The position numbers and the translations under genes were made by a program. From the NCBI RefSeq assembly GCF_900215575.1, contig NZ_OBEJ01000001.1:310001-374000 (forward strand): DNA of 64,000 bases, in the 5' to 3' direction. Source of the stretch: Natronoarchaeum philippinense (GTDB lineage Archaea; Halobacteriota; Halobacteria; Halobacteriales; Natronoarchaeaceae). Below the pieces are notes generated by a model. That model made no database searches, was not told where the DNA came from, and was given only the letters and a program-made list of their open reading frames with translations. Shown in pieces: positions 27,081 through 34,300 of this stretch (its first letter is position 1; every line of letters begins with the position of its first letter).

Positions 27081-27434
27081 TTACTTTGACTGTTCGAGTT
27101 TGTCCCGACGGGTTTCGAACTCTTCGTCGGTGAGTTCGCCACGGGCGTACGCAGTGCGAAGTTCCTCCATCGCGGGATTCCGCGACGACCGCGAGTCCGT
27201 CACCCGGCGGAAGACGAGGTATCCCCCACCGAGGAGGACGAGGAAGAAGACTAGCTGGACGAGCATCCCGACGAGTGGCCACCACCCGCTGGTCGTTCCG
27301 TAGCCACCCATCATTCCACCGTATCCCATCATCCCGCCGAATCCCATCCCCATCGTGAGCATGGGGAGGACGATGATCGCCCCCAAGATGAGGAGGATGA
27401 GAGTCGTGGTGTCGAGTTGGTTCGATGATGCCAT
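27081..27434 (-). CDS. Small membrane protein with SHOCT domain
   Basis: A 117-residue protein with two membrane helices (LILLILGAIIVLPMLTMGM and VGMLVQLVFFLVLLGGGYL) separated by a Gly/Met-rich loop (FGGMMGYGGMMGGYG), and a C-terminal SHOCT motif (LRTAYARGELTDEEFETRR). The Met-rich loop would face outside and could bind cuprous ions. It begins 6 bases after the upstream DUF302 gene ends, so they form an operon. Its closest relative in the window is the protein at 31335. Confidence 0.8.
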   Translation of the reverse strand: MASSNQLDTTTLILLILGAIIVLPMLTMGMGFGGMMGYGGMMGGYGTTSGWWPLVGMLVQLVFFLVLLGGGYLVFRRVTDSRSSRNPAMEELRTAYARGELTDEEFETRRDKLEQSK

Positions 27435-27440
27435 CGGGTA

Positions 27441-27857
27441 TTAGGCCTCCGAGATGGATTCGAGTTCGGTGCCAACACTCGAGAGGACGCGTTCGAACCG
27501 GTCGTGAACCTCGGTCGCAATCGAGTTGAGCGCCTCGTTGTCAGCGATACCGACGAGTTGTTGTGGGTCGACTGCGCTCACCATGACCTCACCGTCGTTG
27601 GTTTCGTAGACGATGATGTTACATGGGAGGAGCGCGCCGAGCTCGATTTCCTCGTTCAGGCCCTCGTGTGCTAGTCCCGGGTTGCACGCTCCGAGGATGC
27701 GGTACTGTCGGAATTCTTCGCCGAGCTTCTCTTCAAGTGTCGCCTGGACGTCGATGTCACAGAGGACGCCGAAGCCTTCGTTTTTGAGTGCCTTTCTGGC
27801 CGTCTCGACCACTTTGTCGAATTCACCGGCAACTGAAGTCTGTATTGTGTATTCCAT
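27441..27857 (-). CDS. DUF302 domain protein
   Basis: A 138-residue protein starting at ATG 27857. It has the same layout as the protein at 15697: VAGEFDKVVETARKAL, FGVLCDIDVQATLEEKL, EFRQYRILGACNPGLA and GALLPCNIIVYE. Besides the shared Cys in ACNP and LPCN it has one in LCDID. The function of the family is unknown; a metal or redox link is supported here by two independent placements beside copper genes. Overlapping palindromes lie directly before its start codon. Confidence 0.82.
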   Translation of the reverse strand: MEYTIQTSVAGEFDKVVETARKALKNEGFGVLCDIDVQATLEEKLGEEFRQYRILGACNPGLAHEGLNEEIELGALLPCNIIVYETNDGEVMVSAVDPQQLVGIADNEALNSIATEVHDRFERVLSSVGTELESISEA

Positions 27858-27883
27858 GGTATATTATACCCCGTTTACGGGGT
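27858..27883. promoter_or_regulatory. Two overlapping palindromes at the DUF302 start
   Basis: GGTATATTATACC (27858-27870) is a perfect palindrome around one T and touches the start codon of the leftward DUF302 gene. ACCCCG (27868-27873) and CGGGGT (27878-27883) form a second stem around TTTA, sharing three bases with the first. The region probably contains the promoter, and the palindromes may be operators, for example for a metal-responsive regulator. Confidence 0.5.
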
Positions 27884-27952
27884 TAATGATTTGGTGCCGC
27901 AACGGCGGGCGTTGGGAGTGTGGTGACCCGGTTGGAACAGCAACTGTTCCGG

Positions 27953-28303
27953 TCATCCGGTACGTTCGAGCTGTTTTCGCCGTCGATCGAATTCGTCATC
28001 CGAGAGCTCACCGCGGGCGTAGCGCTCGCGGAGAACCGACAGCGACTGCTCATCGTTCCCGCCGGATCCTCGGTTGAGGATCGCATGGGCGAGGTAGAGC
28101 GGGACGGCGATGAGGAGCCCCATCCAGAGGAGCCCCCAGAATCCCATCGCTCCGCCGAAGAGCCCCCCACCGCCCATCATGCCGCCGCCGTAGCTCCCGC
28201 CACCGTGGGCAACAGCCGTTCCAGTCGCCGCGACCAGCAGCGGGACGGCGAGTATCGTGAGTCGACGAGCAGTGCGTCCGACGTGAGTGGTAAGTTGCGT
28301 CAT
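27953..28303 (-). CDS. Exported or membrane SHOCT protein with Gly/Met-rich segment
   Basis: A 116-residue protein with an N-terminal signal-like helix (LTILAVPLLVAATGTAVAHG), a Gly/Met stretch (GGGMMGGGGLFGGAMG), a membrane helix (FWGLLWMGLLIAVPLYLAH) and a SHOCT motif (LRERYARGELSDDEFDRRR). If the first helix is cleaved, the Gly/Met segment would be outside and SHOCT inside. It lies between the DUF302 gene and the Met/His-rich protein on the same strand. Confidence 0.78.
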   Translation of the reverse strand: MTQLTTHVGRTARRLTILAVPLLVAATGTAVAHGGGSYGGGMMGGGGLFGGAMGFWGLLWMGLLIAVPLYLAHAILNRGSGGNDEQSLSVLRERYARGELSDDEFDRRRKQLERTG

Positions 28304-28360
28304 TATCTTGGGTTTATGAGTCGTGGTGTTGGGTCGAAGCGATCGAAACGGTCAGGGTTG

Positions 28361-28663
28361 TCAGCAGTGGTCCTGCCCGTACATTCCGTCGTTGTAGTCG
28401 TCGTCAGCCATGTCCTGGGCCATCTCGTCGACGGTCACACCCATGTGGGACTCCATCCACTCGACGCTACTAGGACCCATGTGGTCAGTCATGTGGCCTT
28501 CCATCCAGGCCGCCCAGTCGTCCGCGGTCGCATTTCTGTCGTACGGTGGCGCATCGTCAGCAGTCGTGTTGGTGCCGTGTGCGCTGACCACGGGCGCGGC
28601 AAACGCGAATCCGACGATTGCAAGCGCCACGAGCAGCCAGCCGCCGAGTTTGAAGTTGGTCAT
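28361..28663 (-). CDS. Small exported Met/His-rich protein, candidate copper binder
   Basis: A 100-residue protein with a signal or anchor helix (WLLVALAIVGFAFAAPVVSA) and an acidic exported part rich in Met and His: WMEGHMTDHMG, WMESHMGVTVDEMAQDM, and a C-terminal end GMYGQDHC. The repeated W-M-(E)-x-H-M pattern occurs twice (about 53 and 68). Met/His/Cys-rich exported proteins commonly bind copper, and the gene stands in a copper cluster. No known family is recognised, so the copper role is inferred. Confidence 0.7.
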   Translation of the reverse strand: MTNFKLGGWLLVALAIVGFAFAAPVVSAHGTNTTADDAPPYDRNATADDWAAWMEGHMTDHMGPSSVEWMESHMGVTVDEMAQDMADDDYNDGMYGQDHC

Positions 28664-28776
28664 TGTTGTTCTCCTCGGTTACTCGTAGAACCGCTTGGGA
28701 GTTATCACGATGGGTGTGAATACGCACAGAAGATCGTTCGAGAACGTGTATAGGGCGTTTTAATCGTTTTTGAGGG

Positions 28777-28911
28777 ATGAGATCGTTCATCCACGTCAAA
28801 TTCGGCGGGCTCCGAGCTCACATCCTTGCTGCTTTGGAAAGACTACAGGCGGAGCAGGCCGAGGTGGTTCACTTCGGCGTCAAGGAGGGCATGAAGACCC
28901 TGCCGAGATAG
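28777..28911 (+). CDS. Possible 44-residue protein or gene remnant
   Basis: ATG 28777 opens 44 codons to TAG 28909-28911 with good coding bias; the peptide contains LRAHILAALERLQAEQAE and VVHFGVKEGMKTLPR. It looks like the C-terminal helix and tail of a longer protein, so it may be a relic. It lies between leftward genes and has no partner on its strand. Confidence 0.3.
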   Translation: MRSFIHVKFGGLRAHILAALERLQAEQAEVVHFGVKEGMKTLPR

Positions 28912-29029
28912 GGGCAGAGCCAGAGCACGGGACAGGCACAGGCCGCCGATTAACACGGTGCCCGATACTGCATCGGATACCTCACTGTCGGCCGATAGTC
29001 CCACTGGGCCTAGACTGCTGCCCCTGTGG

Positions 29030-29620
29030 CTAGTGCTCCTGATTCTGTCGCAGATCGTCGCTCGGATAGATACGGTACGTCCGCCCTTGACGTTCGCGAT
29101 ACAACAGACCCCGCCTCTCGAGAGCACTGACCGTCTGACTGACCTTGCTCTTCGAGAAGTTCGAGCGATCCCGTAATTCGATCTGCGTGATGCCGGGCGA
29201 GGAGACGATCGGTTCGAGAATCCGCCGTTCGTCGTCCGGCAAGAGGTCCAACACGCGAGCCTGCGGCTGAGACTCTGGATTGATGGCCTCATCTGGCTGG
29301 GTGTCAGCCGCCGGTGCTGTGCTCTCAGGGTCGGCTGGTTCCGACATCTCCTTCTGTGAGCGATCGTTTGCGTCTGTGCTGGTGAAGTCGTCGCGGACTG
29401 CGAGATACCCTCCACCGATGACCGCCGCGGCGAGAAAGGTCCAAAGGAAGTACCAGAGCGGATTCGTTCCGTGAACCGCCCCCATCGACGTGCCCATCAT
29501 CGAGCCCATTTGTTCGATGGCTTGCTGTTGCTGGTACGCTTGCCAGCTGAGCGCACCACCGACGATGAAGATGGCAGCGACGAGGAGACCGACCAGCGTG
29601 TCTGATCGACGTCGATTCAT
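29030..29620 (-). CDS. Membrane-tethered winged-helix regulator
   Basis: A 196-residue protein; ATG 29620 is preferred to GTG 29629 because GAGGTG stands about 7 bases before it. Two membrane helices (LVGLLVAAIFIVGGALSW and YFLWTFLAAAVIGGGYLAV) flank a short external loop with several Met (QMGSMMGTSMG). After an acidic linker, a C-terminal MarR/IclR-like winged helix (about 135-193) follows: LLPDDERRILEPI, GITQIELRDRS, KSKVSQTVSALERRG and a YRIYPS wing. It may sense copper outside through the Met loop and control neighbouring genes. The sensing role is inference. Confidence 0.75.
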   Translation of the reverse strand: MNRRRSDTLVGLLVAAIFIVGGALSWQAYQQQQAIEQMGSMMGTSMGAVHGTNPLWYFLWTFLAAAVIGGGYLAVRDDFTSTDANDRSQKEMSEPADPESTAPAADTQPDEAINPESQPQARVLDLLPDDERRILEPIVSSPGITQIELRDRSNFSKSKVSQTVSALERRGLLYRERQGRTYRIYPSDDLRQNQEH

Positions 29621-29752
29621 CCATCCCACCTCGATTTGTCGTGATCCCAGTTCATGCGTGATAGTTTGCGAGACACCGCCGTACCAGTTGTGATTAGCCG
29701 ACGCAAAACTCGAAGCCGCTTGGTCGCGATACTTGCTCTCGAGACACAGCAG

Positions 29753-31156
29753 TCAATGATGTTCATGACTCTGAGAGGCTCCCGTCCCTGAAACCTGTGG
29801 ATGTTGATTGGCAAACTCGGAGGGGTGCTTCTCGAACGATCGCTTGCAGGTCTTCGAGCAGAAGTAGTACGTCTCGCCGTCGTGGGTGCTGCTCGGCCCG
29901 CTATCGTCGATCCGCATCCCACAGACCGGGTCACGATACTGGCCAGGTGCACCCAGCCCTCGGCGATAGACGTAGAGGAGGACTCCCGAGAGGGCGAACG
30001 CGACGAGGTTGAGGTAGAACGTGTAGTTGAGTTCGAAGTACGTCTGTTCGGTCGCCGTCTCACCACCGGCCAAATCCGGGACAATGTTGAGGGCGTCGAA
30101 CAGTAGCTCCATGAGGAAGCCGGTGAACGCCATCGTGACGAAGAAGACGCCGAGGATGTACAGCATCACCTTCCAGCCGTAGTATTTCCGATAGACGTTC
30201 AACACGGGAATCGTGATGAGGTCCGCGTAGACGAACGCGATGACGCCGGCGAAGCTGATGCCGCCGCCCCAGAGTGCAACGGCGAAGGGAACGTTGCCCA
30301 TACTGCCGACGAAGCTGAGGACGGCAATTGCGACACCCATGATTGCGTTCTCGGCGGTCACGAGGAGGCCATCACCCTGGATGAACAGCGTATTCCAGAC
30401 CCACTGCGGGACGAAGACGATAACGAACCCGGAGATGAGGAAGCCGGCGATGACGTCCTTCCAGATCATCGACCACTCCTTGCGGTACTGGTTCCCGATC
30501 TTGTACCAGCCGCCCCACGACAGCAACTCCTCGCGCCACCCGCCACGACTGGACAGCTCCTGTCGGTAGGTCTCCATACAACCCTGCGAGCAGAACTGCA
30601 ACGTCTCCCCACCGTCAGTCGTGAGGGTGAACTCGTCTTTGCCCTCCATCCCGCACGTAGGGTCCTCAGTAACACCCGCTTCGCGGTCTCGCTCGTTGAG
30701 CGTCTCCCGGACCTCGTCGAAGAGGTTCTCGGGGAGCGTGAGGTGGACGATGACCGCCATGACTGCGATGAGAATGAGACCGCCAAGCAGTTCCGCGACG
30801 AGGAACTTCCAGCCCAGCAGAATCAGAATCATCAGCCCGAGCTCGACGATGAGGTTCGTCGACGCGAACATGAACGCCAGGAAGTTCACCACGTGGGCGC
30901 CCTTCTTGAACAATCCCTTCCCGATGGCGACGGCCCCGAAACTGCACCCACTGCTCGCCGCTCCGAAGGCAGTCGCCTTCGTGAGGCCGCTCAGGTCATC
31001 ATCACCTAGGACCTGGGCCATTCGCTCCTTGGAGACGTAGACTTGGACGAGACTCGTGATCGTGAGCCCCATGATGATCGCCCACGCCGCCGTCCAGAGA
31101 AATCCAACACCGATGCGGAGGGATTCGAAGATTCCCTCAATCATCGTCGTCTGCAT
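29753..31156 (-). CDS. Permease with two YHS metal-binding domains
   Basis: A 467-residue protein starting at ATG 31156; a start at 31282 would add an unrelated 42 residues. The core is a polytopic permease of the DUF318/UPF0718 kind, with the conserved CSFGAVAIGKGL segment and about eight helices. A YHS domain is inserted after the first half (DPTCGMEG, then FCSQGCMETY) and a second sits at the C-terminus (DPVCGMRID, FCSKTCKRSF). YHS domains bind metal through these Cys pairs, so transport or sensing of a soft metal is likely. The tail ends SHEHH. Confidence 0.82.
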   Translation of the reverse strand: MQTTMIEGIFESLRIGVGFLWTAAWAIIMGLTITSLVQVYVSKERMAQVLGDDDLSGLTKATAFGAASSGCSFGAVAIGKGLFKKGAHVVNFLAFMFASTNLIVELGLMILILLGWKFLVAELLGGLILIAVMAVIVHLTLPENLFDEVRETLNERDREAGVTEDPTCGMEGKDEFTLTTDGGETLQFCSQGCMETYRQELSSRGGWREELLSWGGWYKIGNQYRKEWSMIWKDVIAGFLISGFVIVFVPQWVWNTLFIQGDGLLVTAENAIMGVAIAVLSFVGSMGNVPFAVALWGGGISFAGVIAFVYADLITIPVLNVYRKYYGWKVMLYILGVFFVTMAFTGFLMELLFDALNIVPDLAGGETATEQTYFELNYTFYLNLVAFALSGVLLYVYRRGLGAPGQYRDPVCGMRIDDSGPSSTHDGETYYFCSKTCKRSFEKHPSEFANQHPQVSGTGASQSHEHH

Positions 31157-31334
31157 GATTGTATCAATGTAAACATCATCTATTGCAGTTCCCGTTAACA
31201 TCTCCCTCTTTAGGGAAGGCCTCAGCCATGGATTCAAAAGTTGCATGGTTGGATTGCAGAGGGTTCGAAGGCGTAATCGCATTGAACTGTGACCACGTAC
31301 TTGACACTAGAGGCTGGCTCACGGAGGGACATAT

Positions 31335-31718
31335 ATGCCTGAAAATACGGAGGACACACGCTTGGTCACGATTCTCCTCATCATCGGTGCGTTTGTCATC
31401 TTCCCGATGTTCTTCATGGGCTTCGGGATGATGGGATTCGGGCCGATGATGGGCGGTATGTGGGGCGGTGGAATGTGGAGCGACGGGACGATACCGGGCT
31501 GGATGTTCATCGTTGGAATCCTGATGCAACTCCTGTTCCTCGCTGCCCTCGTGGGCGGTGGCTATCTCATCTACAGGGTTGTAACGGGCAGTGAGAGTGG
31601 CTCAGACCAGGCGCTCGAAGAACTTCGGCTCGCGTACGCTCGCGGCGAGTTGACCGACGACGAATACGAACAGCGACGAGAGGCTCTCCAACGCGACACG
31701 GAATCACGCCAGGACTGA
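31335..31718 (+). CDS. Small membrane protein with SHOCT domain
   Basis: A 127-residue protein with GGAGGGAC before its ATG. Two helices (VTILLIIGAFVIFPMFFMG and FIVGILMQLLFLAALVGGG) flank a Met/Gly/Trp-rich loop (FGMMGFGPMMGGMWGGGMW). SHOCT is at the C-terminus (LRLAYARGELTDDEYEQRR). It is the fifth SHOCT protein in the island and a close paralogue of the one at 27081. It is divergent from the YHS permease and co-directional with the next gene (3-base gap). Confidence 0.8.
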   Translation: MPENTEDTRLVTILLIIGAFVIFPMFFMGFGMMGFGPMMGGMWGGGMWSDGTIPGWMFIVGILMQLLFLAALVGGGYLIYRVVTGSESGSDQALEELRLAYARGELTDDEYEQRREALQRDTESRQD

Positions 31719-31721
31719 AGG

Positions 31722-32366
31722 ATGACGCTGACACCTGACCGCCGTTACACGACTGGCCAACCCTCGCTCCCAGCTTGGCTCGACCGATACACGACGCTGG
31801 GCCTCTATGGACTACTCGTTGGAACGGGACTCTGCTTGCTCGCATTCATCACGAATCCGGTGCCAGACCCCTCGTTCCCGTGGGCGACGCTGCCGGAGTT
31901 ACTTCGACTGCCGTTCGAGCAGCCTCGGATTGAGCACTGGCCAGCAAGCTACACCATCGGTATTTGGCTGTGGATTATTGGATTTCCGTCGTTGTTCCTC
32001 GCTGGGTACAGGCGATTCGGAACGCAGACGCCATTCGGATCGACGCTGTGGCTCGCTGGTCTCCCCACGTTGGCGATGGTTGGCTGGACGACGTACTGTC
32101 GGTTCTTCTGGCCGAAACTCTATCCGCCGACGTGGAATGCCCCATCCTATACGTTCGTCTGCTGGCTGTACTGTTCCTCGTACGACGTGATCTGGAGTAA
32201 CACCGCCTACGTGGTTGCCCTGTTCGGTATCGTCGCGACGATCTTTGTAGTACGACGACGAAAGGGGGCCGGGTACGTCCTTCTCGGGTTTGGGCTCCTC
32301 GCACTTCCCCTCGGACTGCCAGCTGTGTACGATGGGTACCGACGAACGACGCAAACAGTCACCTGA
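31722..32366 (+). CDS. Unknown polytopic membrane protein
   Basis: A 214-residue protein with about five membrane helices (LYGLLVGTGLCLLAFI, TIGIWLWIIGFPSLFLAG, TLWLAGLPTLAMVGW, AYVVALFGIVATIFVV, GYVLLGFGLLALPLGLPAV). A central loop rich in Trp, Tyr and Cys (WTTYCRFFWPKLYPPTW, FVCWLYCSSYDVIW) is distinctive. It starts 3 bases after the SHOCT gene and is probably co-translated with it. No family is recognised. Confidence 0.65.
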   Translation: MTLTPDRRYTTGQPSLPAWLDRYTTLGLYGLLVGTGLCLLAFITNPVPDPSFPWATLPELLRLPFEQPRIEHWPASYTIGIWLWIIGFPSLFLAGYRRFGTQTPFGSTLWLAGLPTLAMVGWTTYCRFFWPKLYPPTWNAPSYTFVCWLYCSSYDVIWSNTAYVVALFGIVATIFVVRRRKGAGYVLLGFGLLALPLGLPAVYDGYRRTTQTVT

Positions 32367-32519
32367 ACTTCCACCAATGGTGCGTGATCGCCCCGGTCTA
32401 GCCGGTCACTCCAAACGAGATGCGGTTTTTCCTACTCTCGGACCGTACATAGGCTCTCAACTGGGTGAAAACGGACACCAATAATAGCAACTAGATAAAT
32501 ATCTGAATAGTGGGCGCAA

Positions 32520-33986
32520 ATGACGGCTGACATCGCGATTCACGACGCATACGTTCTCACGGTCGATGACCGAAATCGGCTCTACGAACGGGGTACGGTA
32601 CTCATCGAGGATGGTCGCATCACCGATGTGCGATCCTCCCGGAACGACGATGCGAACATCGCGGCCGCCCGCGTCATCGACGGCGAGGGCACACTCGTGA
32701 TGCCGGGGCTGGTCAACGCCCACACTCACCTCGAGCTGACGCCGCTGATCGGCGCGTTCAGCGATCTCGACCTGATGGAGATGATGAGCGGGATGACCGC
32801 CATCTTCGGCCACATCGCCGAGGGCGAGTACGACTACCTCACCAAGGCGGGGTACGAACTTGCTGCCCTCAACTTCCTCGCCGGCGGCGTCACTACCGTC
32901 AACTCGATGGACGTCCGGCCGAGCGCGGGCGCGGAGACGTTCGGCGAGGCGGGGCTCCGCGGGTTCTTCGGGATGGCACTCTCCGACCTCTTCTGGGACG
33001 TCCCCGCCGACGAGCAGTTCGCCCGTGCCCGCAGGTTCATCGACGAGTACCACGACACGTACGACGGACGGATTCGAGCGACAATCAACCCCCACGACGA
33101 CTGGTCGTGTACGCGCGAGCTGTGGGAGCGCACCGCTGATCTCGCCGCCGAGTACCCCGACCTGCTTGTTCACACCCACCTGCTCGAACTCGAGGAGAGC
33201 AACAAAATGGCGCGGTCGAACGGCGCCGAAGACTCACTCAACCTCCTCGACGACGTTGGCCTACTGGACGACCGACTGGTGGCCGCCCACTTCCGACTGG
33301 CCGACGACGAGGACATCCGACGGACTGCCGACGCGGACGCGTCGGTCGCACACTGCCCGTCCATATTCTGTTACTGGAACACGGACGGCGACGTGCAGTG
33401 GACGCCCGTACCGGAACTTCGAGAAGCGGGCATCGACGTCGGTCTCGGCATCGACGACCACTACTGGCACGATTCGTACAGTATGTTCGGTGAGGCGCGG
33501 CAGGCTCGGCTCGCTGCGAACCTCAAGCGGTCAGCCGGTCAGTACGACTCGATGGAACTGGTGCGAATGCTCACCACCGAGGGAGCAGAGGCACTCGGCG
33601 TCGGTGACGAGATCGGCAGCCTCGAACCCGGCAAGCGAGCCGACGTCATCCTACTCGACGTCGACAAGCCGAAGTTCACGCCGCTGACCAATATCCCGGC
33701 ACAGATCGCCAACAACGCGGCGCCCGCAGACGTAGAAACGGTCATTGTGGACGGCGACGTGCTTATGCAGGATGGCGAAGTGAAGACGATGGATGCCGAA
33801 GCGGTGTGCAACCGCGTCAAGACCGCGGTAGACCGCTTTGAGTCGGAGACGGACTGGGAACTCGGCATTGGGGGGAGCGAACCACCAGGTGCTACGGATG
33901 TCGCCCGCGATCTGCCCAAGCGTGGCCCCGCTCAGTTGCTCGGCCGCCTCGCGTTCCAGTCGGTCAGAGACAGATTCCCGTTTTGA
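32520..33986 (+). CDS. Amidohydrolase (TRZ/ATZ-like deaminase family)
   Basis: A 488-residue metal-dependent hydrolase. The metal motif NAHTHLE lies near 75, with further His in VHTHLLELE and VAHFRLADDED, and GIDDHYWHDSY carries the late Asp typical of the family. N- and C-terminal strands form the composite beta domain (LVMPGLVNAHTH; EPGKRADVILLDVD). Family members deaminate guanine, cytosine, methylthioadenosine or triazines; the substrate cannot be read here. It does not belong obviously to the copper theme. A TATA-like AGATAAATATCT lies about 25 bases upstream. Confidence 0.85.
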   Translation: MTADIAIHDAYVLTVDDRNRLYERGTVLIEDGRITDVRSSRNDDANIAAARVIDGEGTLVMPGLVNAHTHLELTPLIGAFSDLDLMEMMSGMTAIFGHIAEGEYDYLTKAGYELAALNFLAGGVTTVNSMDVRPSAGAETFGEAGLRGFFGMALSDLFWDVPADEQFARARRFIDEYHDTYDGRIRATINPHDDWSCTRELWERTADLAAEYPDLLVHTHLLELEESNKMARSNGAEDSLNLLDDVGLLDDRLVAAHFRLADDEDIRRTADADASVAHCPSIFCYWNTDGDVQWTPVPELREAGIDVGLGIDDHYWHDSYSMFGEARQARLAANLKRSAGQYDSMELVRMLTTEGAEALGVGDEIGSLEPGKRADVILLDVDKPKFTPLTNIPAQIANNAAPADVETVIVDGDVLMQDGEVKTMDAEAVCNRVKTAVDRFESETDWELGIGGSEPPGATDVARDLPKRGPAQLLGRLAFQSVRDRFPF

Positions 33987-34044
33987 TCCCACTGTGATTG
34001 AAGATTGTCAATAACAGCGGATACACAGACGTTGGCATTTGCGG

Positions 34045-34063
34045 ATCTAATGATTCATTAGAT
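34045..34063. repeat. 19-bp palindrome
   Basis: ATCTAATGA and TCATTAGAT flank a single T. It lies after the amidohydrolase gene and directly before a truncated gene remnant, near the integrase. It may be an operator or part of a recombination site. Confidence 0.45.
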
Positions 34064-34066
34064 TAG

Positions 34067-34300
34067 CAACAACCGCCTTCGTCGGGAACAGACTCCGCAC
34101 TCGCGGCTATTGCGGCAGAACGCCTCGACGCCGATGACGTCGAATTCGCGTGCATCGTGACGACCGACATCGACGCCAGTGAAGGTGTTGTTTCGGCGCT
34201 CTCACGAAACGGGTTTGACGGGCGCGTTCAGTTCAAAAATGGGTTCGAGTTGATGGAGAGATTGCTTGACTCGTCGTCGCGTTACAGGTCGTCGAGGTAG
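34067..34300 (+). pseudogene. Truncated unknown gene adjoining the integrase
   Basis: Between TAG 34064-34066 and TAG 34298-34300 runs a frame of 77 codons with strong coding bias and no start codon: SGTDSALAAIAAERLDADDV, then FACIVTTDIDASEGVVSALS, GRVQFKNGFELMERLLDS. The last codons run into the opposite-strand 3' end of the integrase gene (34282), so the original C-terminus appears replaced there. The family is not recognised. The junction near 34270 may mark the edge of an integration event. Confidence 0.45.
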
